DNA of 8,621 bases, from positions 1 through 8,621 of the forward strand of contig JAAYZJ010000239.1 of assembly GCA_012514915.1 (NCBI GenBank). The letters run 5' to 3'. The notes under the pieces were generated by a model that saw only the letters and a list, made by a program, of their open reading frames with translations, ran no database searches and was not told the DNA's origin. How positions within the stretch are numbered: position 1 is the stretch's first letter; the number at the start of each line of letters is the position of its first letter. The position numbers and the translations under genes are program-made. Positions 1 to 6,232 of this stretch are shown piece by piece. This DNA is from Lentisphaerota bacterium (GTDB lineage: Bacteria > Verrucomicrobiota > Kiritimatiellia > RFP12 > JAAYLN01).

Positions 1-1
1 C

Positions 2-1426
2 ACGGCGCTGGTCATCGAGAACGGCGCCGACGCGCTGATCTTCGTCTCCGCCGACTTCGTCAGCATCCAGCCCCACCTGGTCACCCGGGTCCGCGCCCGC
101 GTCGCCGAGCGCAGCCCCGCCATCCCCGTCGACAAGATCGCCATCAACGCGACGCACACCCACGAAGGCGCCATCCACGACACCAGTGCGATTGCCGGCA
201 TGGCCTCGCCCGATCAGGTGCCGCCGACGGGGATCGCGATCGCCTCGGCGGCCGACTACTGCGACTTCCTGGTCGAGCAAATCGCCGACGCCGTCTGCGA
301 GGCCTACGAAGGCCGCCAGCCCGGCGGCGTGGCCTACGGCTACGGCTTTGCCGTGGTCGGTCACAGCCGGCGCTCCGTCTATTTCGACGACACCTCCAAG
401 CGCCCCGGCGCGACCGGGCGCCCCGGCATGGCGGTCAACGGCCACGCGCAAATGTACGGGCCCACCCACGACGACCAGTTCAGCCATTACGAGGCCGGGT
501 GCGATCCGTTCGTCAACCTCCTCTACACGTTCGACGGCGCCGGCCAGTTGACGGGCGCTATCGTCAACGTCCCCGCCCCGTCGCAGTGCTCCGAGAGCAT
601 CCAGCAGCTCAGTGCCGACTACTGGCACGATGTGCGGGTGGCGCTGCGTGCCCGTCACGGCGACATCTTCATCCTGCCGCAATGCGCCGCGGCCGGCGAC
701 CTGGCCCCCCGCATCCAGCACTACAAGCAGGCGCAGAACCGCCGCTTCGCCCTCAAGTACGGTGCCGACCGCAACGGACGCGAACTGGACGTCTGGCAGC
801 GGCGCGACATCGCCGAGCGGATCGCCGTCGCCTTCGACGAGGTGCTCGACTGGGCCCGCAAGGACATCCGCACCGCACTCCCGATCCAGCACGAGGTCGC
901 GACCGTCTCCCTGACGCGCCGGCGCATCACCGACGAGGAGGCCGAGACCCAGCGCCGCGAGCTCGCCGACCTGAACGCCGTTCCCTTCAAGACCGACGGC
1001 ACGCCGCAGGAACAGTTGCAGGCCAACTCGATCCTGGTGGCGCGGCGCAACCGCTGCGCGCGGATGCTGGCGTTCCACGAGCAGCAGAAGACCGAGCCGA
1101 CCTGTCCCGTCGAAATCCATGTGGCGCGCCTGGGCGACATCGCCTTCGCGACCAATCCCTTTGAACTCTACATGGACTACATGCACCGCATGCAGGGCCG
1201 CAGCCCCTTCGAGCAGACCTTCGTCGTCCAGTTGACGGGCAACCCGCACGGCTACGCCGGCTACCTGGCCACCGGGCGGGGCGAGCAGGGGCGCGGCTAC
1301 AGCGCCAGCCTCTACTGCAACCAGGTGTCCCACCTGGGCGGGCAGGAGCTGGTCGAGAACACGTTGCTGCGGCTCAAGCGCTTCGCCGCCGCGATACCCG
1401 TCGGCGAGGTGGCGCAGCCCGCATGA
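2..1426 (+). CDS. Neutral/alkaline ceramidase-like protein, 5' end outside window
   Basis: The reading frame is open from base 2 to the TGA at 1424-1426, giving 474 visible residues; the true start lies upstream of the window, and the internal ATG at 200 is not the start because family motifs precede it. The peptide NATHTHEG (bases 146-169) matches the NATHTHSG zinc-binding signature of the neutral/alkaline ceramidase family, where a His of this motif binds Zn2+. Further family-like blocks are PSQCSES, LSADYWHD and the C-terminal GYLATGRGEQGRGYSASLY. In ceramidases the amidase nucleophile is the Ser of GDVSPN; here the matching block at about 692-712 reads AGDLAPR, with Ala (codon 704-706) in that place. 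Classical ceramidases cleave the amide bond of ceramide outside the cytoplasm; many members in environmental bacteria have no proven substrate, so I call only the fold. No signal peptide can be judged because the N-terminus is missing. The esterase-like gene follows on the same strand. Confidence 0.8.
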   Translation, partial: TALVIENGADALIFVSADFVSIQPHLVTRVRARVAERSPAIPVDKIAINATHTHEGAIHDTSAIAGMASPDQVPPTGIAIASAADYCDFLVEQIADAVCEAYEGRQPGGVAYGYGFAVVGHSRRSVYFDDTSKRPGATGRPGMAVNGHAQMYGPTHDDQFSHYEAGCDPFVNLLYTFDGAGQLTGAIVNVPAPSQCSESIQQLSADYWHDVRVALRARHGDIFILPQCAAAGDLAPRIQHYKQAQNRRFALKYGADRNGRELDVWQRRDIAERIAVAFDEVLDWARKDIRTALPIQHEVATVSLTRRRITDEEAETQRRELADLNAVPFKTDGTPQEQLQANSILVARRNRCARMLAFHEQQKTEPTCPVEIHVARLGDIAFATNPFELYMDYMHRMQGRSPFEQTFVVQLTGNPHGYAGYLATGRGEQGRGYSASLYCNQVSHLGGQELVENTLLRLKRFAAAIPVGEVAQPA

Positions 1427-1429
1427 GAT

Positions 1430-1448
1430 GGCCGCGCGGCGCGCGGCC
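1430..1448 (+). other. GC-rich hairpin in the gap between the ceramidase-like and hydrolase genes
   Basis: Perfect 8-bp inverted repeat, GGCCGCGC (1430-1437) and GCGCGGCC (1441-1448), around a 3-nt GGC loop. It begins three bases after the TGA of the upstream gene and ends 62 bases before the ATG of the next. No T-run follows, so a classical intrinsic terminator is not supported. It could act as an mRNA-stabilising or partial attenuating structure between two genes of one operon. The hairpin is seen directly; its role is inference. Confidence 0.5.
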
Positions 1449-1498
1449 GGAGCGGGGTGGAAGATGCGGAGACGGGCGGGTTGCGCCGCCCGATAGTT

Positions 1499-1502
1499 GG
1501 AG
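1499..1502 (+). promoter_or_regulatory. Ribosome binding site that decides the hydrolase start
   Basis: GGAG at 1499-1502 sits 8 bases before the ATG at 1511, an ideal distance. The in-frame GTG at 1457 would give 18 more residues but has only a loosely G-rich stretch before it, and the added residues look like translated intergenic DNA. I therefore place the start at 1511. Confidence 0.65.
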
Positions 1503-1510
1503 TGGAGACG

Positions 1511-3529
1511 ATGGCTAAACAAAAACGTGGACGCACGGCCGCTTCCTGCCGGATCCCGGCATCGGGCGAGCGGTCGGAACGCTGGTTGAACCGCTTTCCG
1601 CAGATGGTGCAGCTCGACTACCAGCGTCGGCTGCGGCAGGTCATGGCCGCGAGGCAGGAGCGTCTCGCGGCCCTGAAGACGCGGGGCGATGCCGAGCGCT
1701 ACGTGCTCGCCGCGCGGCGCGCCGTGCGGCGCGCCTTCGGCCCCTTGCCGCCCCGCACGCCGCTGAACGCGCGGCTGACGCGGGCCTGCGACCTGGCCGA
1801 CCACCGGATCGAGCACATTCTCCTGGAAAGCCGTCCCGGGTTCCTGGTCACCGGTAACCTCTATCTACCCGGCGGTGCGCAGCCCGGCAACAAGCTGCCC
1901 GCCATGCTCGGCCTCTGCGGGCACAGCGCCGACGGCAAGATGGCGGCCGGCTACCAGAGCTTCTGCCTCGAGCTGGTCCAGCAGGGGTTCGTCGTCTTCA
2001 TCATCGACCCCATCCAGCAGGGCGAGCGCATACAGTACACCCCCCAGGATGGACCGCCCATCGGCTTGTGCGCGGCGCACAACATGATGGGCAACCAGAT
2101 GTCGCTGGTAAACGACTTCTTCGGCACCTGGCGCGTCTGGGACGCCATCCGCGCGCTCGACTACCTCTGGAGCCGCCCGGAAATCGACCGGACGCGCGTC
2201 GGCGTCACGGGCAACTCCGGCGGCGGCACCCTCACCACCTACGTGACTGCGCTCGATCCCCGCCCCGCCTGGGCCGCCCCGAGCTGCTACATCTCCTCCT
2301 GGCTGGCCAACCTCGAGAACGAGCTGCCGGCCGACTCCGAGCAGAATCCCCCCGGCCTGCTGGCCGCCGGCCTCGACGAGGCCGACCTGCTCCTCTGCTA
2401 CGCGCCCCGGCCGACCCTGATCCTCGGGCAGGCCAAGGACTTTTTCGATCCCCGCTACACGCGCAAGGCCTGGGAAGAGGTACGCCACGTGCATACTCTG
2501 CTGGGCTCGCCGCGCAGCGCCGAGCTGTTCATTGGCCCGACCGTCCACGGCTTCTCGCCCGAGAACCGCGCCGCCATGGTCGACTTCTCCCTGAAACAGG
2601 TGGGGAAACGGCGGGCGAAAGCCACGCCGGCGCCCGCCCCGGTCGACGCGCGCGACCTGTGGGTGACCCCCGCCGGTTCCACGCTGCAGGCGGGGAGCGT
2701 GCGCGTGTTCGAGCGGACCGCCGCCCGTGCCGAAGAGCTGGCCCGGAAACGCGGCCGTCCGTCGGCCGGGCAGGTCATCAAGGACGCGCGCCGGCTGCTG
2801 GCGATCGGCACCGCCCTGCCGGCGCTGCCCTACCGTGCCCTGCGCGGCGCGGGAGGCGGCCCCACCGTGGGCATCCGCGGCCAGTTCGCGGTTGAGACCG
2901 AGCCGGGCATCGAGGCGATCGTCTCCGCCTACGGCGACTTCGCCGACGCGATGCTGCCGCCGTCGGGCGCGGTCACCCTCTACGTCGGGCATGTCTCCGC
3001 CGATGCCGACGTCCACAACCTCCCCGCCGTGGGGCAACTCGCGTGCAAGCCCGGCTTCGTCACCGTCGACCCGCGCGGCATTGGCCAGTCGCAGCCGCGC
3101 ACCTGCGCCTCCATGGACTTCTTCGAACCGTACGGCCCCGATTTCCTCTACGCCTCGCTCGGCGAGATGCTGAACCAGAGCTATCTGGGACGGCGCGTGT
3201 TCGACGTCATGCGGACGATCGATTTCCTCCTGGCCTACGGCGCCTCCGAGGTGAGCCTCGTCGGCCGCGGCCTGGGTGCGACCACGGCGGCCTTCGCCGC
3301 GCTGCTGCACCCCTCCCGGCCGCGGGTCCGCCTGCTCAACTACCTTCCGAGCTATACGCTCCTCACGCAGTCGCCGCAGTTTGCCTGGCCGCTGTCGTCG
3401 CTGCTGCGGGGCTGCCTCACCTGCTTCGACCTGCCCGACGTCTACCGGGCGCTCGGCCGGCGGCTGCGCCTCGAAGATCCCTGGGATGCCGCCATGCAGG
3501 CGCCGGGGCCGAAGACCGCGACGCGGTAA
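1511..3529 (+). CDS. Two-domain alpha/beta hydrolase, acetyl-xylan-esterase/dienelactone-hydrolase-like
   Basis: A 672-residue protein beginning MAKQKRGRTA, with no evident signal peptide. The first alpha/beta-hydrolase domain (about residues 90-370) has the nucleophile elbow GNSGGG with Ser236, a candidate acid Asp310 in GQAKDFFD, and His346 in GPTVHGF: a complete Ser-Asp-His triad in the right order. The sequence style (long substrate loop NMMGNQMSL, motif DPIQQGER) resembles large acetyl-xylan-esterase-type hydrolases of environmental bacteria. A second hydrolase-like half (about 420-660) contains DPRGIGQSQ and an elbow-like GRGLGA where Gly587 occupies the nucleophile position, so this half is probably non-catalytic. 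It lies 84 nt downstream of the ceramidase-like gene on the same strand and is probably co-transcribed. Ester hydrolysis is likely; the substrate is unknown. It could equally be annotated as a prolyl-oligopeptidase-family or generic alpha/beta hydrolase. Confidence 0.8.
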   Translation: MAKQKRGRTAASCRIPASGERSERWLNRFPQMVQLDYQRRLRQVMAARQERLAALKTRGDAERYVLAARRAVRRAFGPLPPRTPLNARLTRACDLADHRIEHILLESRPGFLVTGNLYLPGGAQPGNKLPAMLGLCGHSADGKMAAGYQSFCLELVQQGFVVFIIDPIQQGERIQYTPQDGPPIGLCAAHNMMGNQMSLVNDFFGTWRVWDAIRALDYLWSRPEIDRTRVGVTGNSGGGTLTTYVTALDPRPAWAAPSCYISSWLANLENELPADSEQNPPGLLAAGLDEADLLLCYAPRPTLILGQAKDFFDPRYTRKAWEEVRHVHTLLGSPRSAELFIGPTVHGFSPENRAAMVDFSLKQVGKRRAKATPAPAPVDARDLWVTPAGSTLQAGSVRVFERTAARAEELARKRGRPSAGQVIKDARRLLAIGTALPALPYRALRGAGGGPTVGIRGQFAVETEPGIEAIVSAYGDFADAMLPPSGAVTLYVGHVSADADVHNLPAVGQLACKPGFVTVDPRGIGQSQPRTCASMDFFEPYGPDFLYASLGEMLNQSYLGRRVFDVMRTIDFLLAYGASEVSLVGRGLGATTAAFAALLHPSRPRVRLLNYLPSYTLLTQSPQFAWPLSSLLRGCLTCFDLPDVYRALGRRLRLEDPWDAAMQAPGPKTATR

Positions 3530-3533
3530 ACGC

Positions 3534-3569
3534 ACCGCGCAAGTCAAGGATGCAAGAATGCGCGGTTTT
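3534..3569 (+). terminator. Candidate intrinsic terminator after the hydrolase gene
   Basis: An exact 8-bp inverted repeat, ACCGCGCA (3534-3541) and TGCGCGGT (3559-3566), is followed by a short T-run (3566-3569). It begins four bases after the TAA of the hydrolase gene and lies in the convergent gap before the methyltransferase. The 17-nt loop and only four Ts make it weaker than a textbook terminator. Confidence 0.4.
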
Positions 3570-3640
3570 CACAAACAAATTCCTGATTTCATGAGTTCCT
3601 GATTCAAAAGAATGCAGGGATTCGCAAGAAGTCAACACGC
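3570..3640. repeat. AT-richer intergenic patch with a short direct repeat
   Basis: This part of the convergent gap is clearly richer in A and T than its surroundings. It holds two copies of TTCCTGATT (3580-3588 and 3596-3604, 16 bases apart). No credible gene, start codon with ribosome site, or RNA gene is visible. The changed composition suggests an interspersed intergenic element, but only one copy is in the window. Confidence 0.35.
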
Positions 3641-3742
3641 CCTGAAGGCGGCACTCTGACGCGGCTGTGCGAATTGCACGTCTTGTGTTGGCTCCACCGG
3701 AGAACGTGTCGCGCGAGGATACTCGCCCTGTGGCGGCGCGGT

Positions 3743-4549
3743 TCAGTTCGGTCTACGCGCCACCAGGATCAGCGTGCCCGGAATCGCGTGGAGCTGTCCC
3801 CCGTGGCGCGCCCAGGCGCGGCTCGTGTACGGCGGTGCGACACCCTCCGCCACGGCGGGGGGTTCCGCCAGGCCGATCACCTCGAGCGCCGCCCCGCGGA
3901 GCCAGCCGAACCAGGCCGCGACGGGATACGCGCGCGAAACCGCCACGACCCGTCCCCCGCGCAGGCGGATGTCGTCGGGCGGCGCGAAGTAGTCGCGTAG
4001 AAACACCCCCATGCCATCGGGACGTCCTTCGGCATCGACGCCCTCGACCCACTCGCCGTTGTAGAGCGGATGCACCGTCGAGATGACCAGGAGGCCGCCG
4101 GGAGTCAGCCGCGCGGCCATCTGGCCGATCAGCCGTGCCGGATCGTCGACGAACTCAAGCGCATGCGAACTGTGGATCAGATCGAACGGCCCGCGGAGCC
4201 GCCGGGCCACCTGTTCGAGGGGCACGCGCAGGAAGCGGATCTTGACGCCGGCCGCGCGGGCCCGTGTGCGGGCATGACGCAATTGCGCGGCGGAGAGATC
4301 GACGGCCGTGCAGACCAGCCCCTGGCGCGCCAGCCAGATGCTGTTCTGCGCGCCGCCGCACCCGAGCTCCAGCGCGCGCTGCCCGGGGCGGAAGGCCGGC
4401 AACAGCCGCAGCTCGCGCTCGCCGGGAATCTGCGGGCCGTAGTGGAAGTCGTCGTCGGCGATCCGCATCTGCCGCTGGTAGCGGTCGGCCAGACCATCCC
4501 AGTAGCGCTGCTGCAGATCGACCATCGTGTAGCGGGGGGTTGCAGGCAT
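3743..4549 (-). CDS. Class I SAM-dependent methyltransferase
   Basis: A 268-residue protein from the ATG at 4549. Motif I of the Rossmann methyltransferase fold is clear: ALELGCGGAQ (ELGCGGA at residues 61-67), followed by the acidic end of strand beta-2 in CTAVDLSAAQL, motif FDLIHSSHALEFV, and the post-motif region RLTPGGLLVISTVHPL. The overall form fits the Methyltransf_11/25 group of small-molecule methyltransferases. The C-terminal part (HPLYNGEWVEG to the end) should form the substrate region, and the acceptor cannot be named. Start choice: 4549 has AGGA 11 bases upstream (4561-4564); ATG 4561 lacks a ribosome site; the longest frame, from 4618, begins inside a palindromic repeat and is unlikely; ATG 4525 would still leave the domain whole. 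It lies downstream of dinB on the same strand but is separated by 170 nt of repeats, so shared transcription is uncertain. It converges on the hydrolase gene. Confidence 0.85.
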   Translation of the reverse strand: MPATPRYTMVDLQQRYWDGLADRYQRQMRIADDDFHYGPQIPGERELRLLPAFRPGQRALELGCGGAQNSIWLARQGLVCTAVDLSAAQLRHARTRARAAGVKIRFLRVPLEQVARRLRGPFDLIHSSHALEFVDDPARLIGQMAARLTPGGLLVISTVHPLYNGEWVEGVDAEGRPDGMGVFLRDYFAPPDDIRLRGGRVVAVSRAYPVAAWFGWLRGAALEVIGLAEPPAVAEGVAPPYTSRAWARHGGQLHAIPGTLILVARRPN

Positions 4550-4602
4550 AACGCCCGTCATCCTAACAGAATTCGGCCGGGGGGTGAATGGGGTGCGGGG
4601 GT

Positions 4603-4630
4603 AAGGTAGGACAGGCATTCCTGCCTGTCC
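4603..4630 (+). repeat. Interspersed palindromic repeat, copy A
   Basis: AAGGTA followed by a perfect hairpin with 9-bp arms GGACAGGCA (4609-4617) and TGCCTGTCC (4622-4630) around TTCC. Identical sequence recurs at 6043-6069 and 6151-6178, always in the same orientation. It lies in the gap between dinB and the methyltransferase. There is no T-run on either side, so it does not look like a simple terminator. It resembles a REP-like intergenic repeat family. Confidence 0.85.
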
Positions 4631-4631
4631 C

Positions 4632-4662
4632 GTCGACTACAGGTCTTCACGACGTAGTCGAC
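4632..4662. repeat. Inverted repeat between dinB and the methyltransferase gene
   Basis: GTCGACTAC (4632-4640) and GTAGTCGAC (4654-4662) are exact 9-bp reverse complements around a 13-nt spacer. It begins one base after palindrome copy A, so the two can form adjacent hairpins. No T-run follows on either strand. Confidence 0.7.
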
Positions 4663-4697
4663 TGTCGTCGATCGTACTCGACTGTCGTCGATCGTAG
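4658..4697. repeat. 20-bp tandem repeat, two copies plus a degenerate remnant
   Basis: Two adjacent 20-bp units (4658-4677 and 4678-4697) share TCGACTGTCGTCGATCGTA and differ only at their last base (C against G). A decayed partial third unit runs to about 4710, ten bases before the dinB stop codon. The first unit overlaps the right arm of the neighbouring inverted repeat. No coding role is visible; it is a simple local repeat likely to vary between strains. Confidence 0.7.
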
Positions 4698-4719
4698 TCG
4701 TCTGTAGTCGCCCCGAGCA

Positions 4720-5979
4720 TCATTTAACACTCGGGGGCGGCGGATGCTGCGTCACGGCATCCTTCGCCCGGAGTCCGCCGTCCTCGGCTGGATTGGCGAC
4801 CGTATCGGCGCGGCGGATGCTCGCCTCGCCGAGCGTCTCGCGCAGATGATCGACCGTGAGGCTCAGCCGCTCCTGCCGCTCGCGGCGCGAAGGTGTGTCG
4901 GCGGCGAAGTCGAAGAGGTCGGGCTGCTCGGCGCGCTCCGTCACGAGCCCCGAGACGCCGAAGCCGATCAGCCGGACCGGCTGCCGCACCTGTTCGTCGT
5001 CGAAGAGCGCCAGGGCCATCTCGCGGAGGGCCATGTCGTCGAAACAGGGGAGCTTGAACGGCCGCTGCCGGGTGATGGTGCGGAAGTCGGACCAGCGCAG
5101 CTTCAGACGGCCCACCGTCGCGTAGCGGCCGCTCTCGCGCAGCCGCCGGCCGACATCGTCGGCCAGGTCGCGCAGGGTCGAGCGGAGGCGCTCCGGATCG
5201 CGGCAGTCGGTGTCGTAGGTATGTTCGCGCGAGATGCTCAGCTCGGTGCGCTCGGTCTCGATCTCGCGCGGGTCGTCGCCGAAGGCGAGGCGGATCAGAT
5301 GGTCGGCGACATGGCGCCCCGCCCGCGCGGCGAGTTGTCCCCGTTCGGCCCGCTGCAGGTCGCCGATGGTCCGGTAGCCGTGCGATTCGAGCTCCGCCCG
5401 CAGCACCCGCCCGACGCCCCAGAGGCGGCCGACAGGCATCGGCGCGAGAAACGCCAGGATGGCCTGGCGTTCGCGCGGCGCCACGACGAGGCCGTCGGGC
5501 TTGGCCAGTTCGCTGCAGAGTTTGGCGAGGAACTTGTTGCCCGCCACGCCGACCGATGCCGTCAGTCGCAGGTCGGCGGCGATCGCGGCGCGGATCTGGC
5601 GGGCGATCGACGCGCCGTCGCCGAAGAGACGGCGGGCGCCCGTGACATCGAGGAACGCCTCGTCGCAGGAGACCGGCTCGATCAGGGGGGTAAAGCGCTC
5701 GAAGATAGCGAGAATCTGCCGCGAGACGGCCTGGTAGCGGGCCATGTCGGGCGGCACGAAGATGCCGTGCGGGCAGAGACGTCCCGCCTCGCGGGACGGC
5801 ATCGCCGAGTGGACGCCGAACCGGCGGGCCTCGTAGGAGCAGGTCGACACCACGCCACGCCGGTCGGGCGGCGATCCGACGATGACGGGCTTGCCGCGCC
5901 ACTCGGGATGGTCGCGCTGCTCGATGGAGGCGTAGAACGCATCCATGTCGACGTGTAGCATTTCACGGTCATCCGTCAT
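4720..5979 (-). CDS. dinB: DNA polymerase IV (Y-family translesion polymerase)
   Basis: A 419-residue protein from ATG 5979. It carries the Y-family catalytic set: HVDMDAFYAS with Asp11 and Asp13 and the probable steric gate Tyr16, and SCDEAFLDV with Asp106 and Glu107, matching the positions in E. coli DinB. Also present are the finger motif YEARRFGVHSAMP, ASVGVAGNKFLAKLCSELAKPDG, the helix-hairpin-helix region LWGVGRV...YRTIGDL, and the little-finger start SISREHTYDTDC. QPDLF at 352-356 is a likely beta-clamp binding motif, followed by about 60 residues ending in a low-complexity PPPPS tail. The enzyme copies past damaged template bases in the cytoplasm, with low fidelity. Start choice: the longer frame from ATG 5994 begins inside a repeat and upstream of the likely transcription start; ATG 5964 (MLHVDMD) is the main alternative, with a weak GGA ten bases before it. 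No clear LexA operator is visible upstream. Confidence 0.96.
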   Translation of the reverse strand: MTDDREMLHVDMDAFYASIEQRDHPEWRGKPVIVGSPPDRRGVVSTCSYEARRFGVHSAMPSREAGRLCPHGIFVPPDMARYQAVSRQILAIFERFTPLIEPVSCDEAFLDVTGARRLFGDGASIARQIRAAIAADLRLTASVGVAGNKFLAKLCSELAKPDGLVVAPRERQAILAFLAPMPVGRLWGVGRVLRAELESHGYRTIGDLQRAERGQLAARAGRHVADHLIRLAFGDDPREIETERTELSISREHTYDTDCRDPERLRSTLRDLADDVGRRLRESGRYATVGRLKLRWSDFRTITRQRPFKLPCFDDMALREMALALFDDEQVRQPVRLIGFGVSGLVTERAEQPDLFDFAADTPSRRERQERLSLTVDHLRETLGEASIRRADTVANPAEDGGLRAKDAVTQHPPPPSVK

Positions 5980-5985
5980 GACACG

Positions 5986-6014
5986 ATTGTGCATATCACG
6001 GGCGTGTGAGTCAA
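5986..6014 (-). promoter_or_regulatory. Candidate sigma70-type promoter for dinB
   Basis: On the minus strand TTGACT (6009-6014, five of six bases of the -35 consensus) is followed after exactly 17 bases by CACAAT (5986-5991, four of six bases of the -10 consensus). Transcription would begin near 5979, at or just before the dinB start codon, so the message would be leaderless or have a very short leader. A second, slightly worse version lies in the next repeat unit: TTGACT at 6121-6126 and CACAAA at 6099-6104, spacing 16. Confidence 0.4.
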
Positions 6015-6042
6015 CAGAGAGCGTGGGGGGATGGGGTTATTA

Positions 6043-6069
6043 AGGTAGGACAGGCATTCCTGCCTGTCC
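6043..6069 (+). repeat. Interspersed palindromic repeat, copy B
   Basis: Same AGGTA leader and same 9-bp-arm hairpin with TTCC loop as copy A; arms at 6048-6056 and 6061-6069. It lies inside unit 1 of the tandem duplication. The G-rich stretch just before it (GGGGGGATGGGG) is shared in slightly altered form with copy C. Confidence 0.85.
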
Positions 6070-6150
6070 ATGTGTGTGTGGGTGTGAAACACCGGGCCTT
6101 TGTGCATATCACGGGCAGTGAGTCAACAGAGAGCGTGGGGGTATGGGGTT

Positions 6151-6178
6151 AAGGTAGGACAGGCATTCCTGCCTGTCC
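6151..6178 (+). repeat. Interspersed palindromic repeat, copy C
   Basis: AAGGTA leader and identical hairpin; arms at 6157-6165 and 6170-6178. It lies inside unit 2 of the tandem duplication and shares the CATGTGTGTG right flank with copy B but not with copy A, so B and C arose by duplication of a larger block. Confidence 0.85.
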
Positions 6179-6232
6179 ATGTGTGTGAGGGCGTGGAACA
6201 CCGGGCCTTGGCTCGGTGGTTGCGCCTGAATC

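Larger units (their letters stand above)
5987..6209. repeat. Tandem duplication of about 110 bp upstream of dinB
   Basis: Unit 1 (about 5987-6099) and unit 2 (about 6100-6209) share the ordered blocks TTGTGCATATCACGGGC, GAGTCAACAGAGAGCGTGGGGG, ATGGGGTTA, the palindromic repeat, CATGTGTGTG and ACACCGGGCCTT. They differ by a few substitutions and small indels (GCGTGTGAG against GCAGTGAG; GGTTATTAAGG against GGTTAAGG). No open reading frame with family features lies inside. Each unit carries one palindrome copy and one promoter-like pair facing dinB. This is a local duplication whose copies have begun to diverge. Confidence 0.9.

Noticed and set aside
1457..1510. GTG start at 1457 for the two-domain hydrolase
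   Set aside because: The ATG at 1511 has GGAG at an ideal distance, and the extra 18 residues show no family similarity that I can recognise.
1865..3547. 560-residue open frame on the minus strand opposite the hydrolase gene
   Set aside because: Long open antisense frames are common in GC-rich codon usage. The translation is rich in Arg, Gly and Ala with no domain motif, while the plus-strand frame has a full hydrolase triad.
4603..4711. CRISPR array
   Set aside because: The repeats are short and adjacent, with no regular unique spacers and no cas genes nearby.
4724..5902. Alternative minus-strand frame within dinB
   Set aside because: Arg/Ala/Pro-rich frame-shadow of dinB without motifs.
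4744..5958. 404-residue open frame on the plus strand opposite dinB
   Set aside because: The minus-strand frame encodes unmistakable polymerase IV motifs; the plus-strand translation has no recognisable fold and is an antisense shadow.
5964..6030. LexA/SOS operator upstream of dinB
   Set aside because: I looked for paired GTTC/GAAC-type or CTGT-ACAG-type half sites at proper spacing and saw none that is convincing; an unknown lineage-specific SOS box cannot be excluded.
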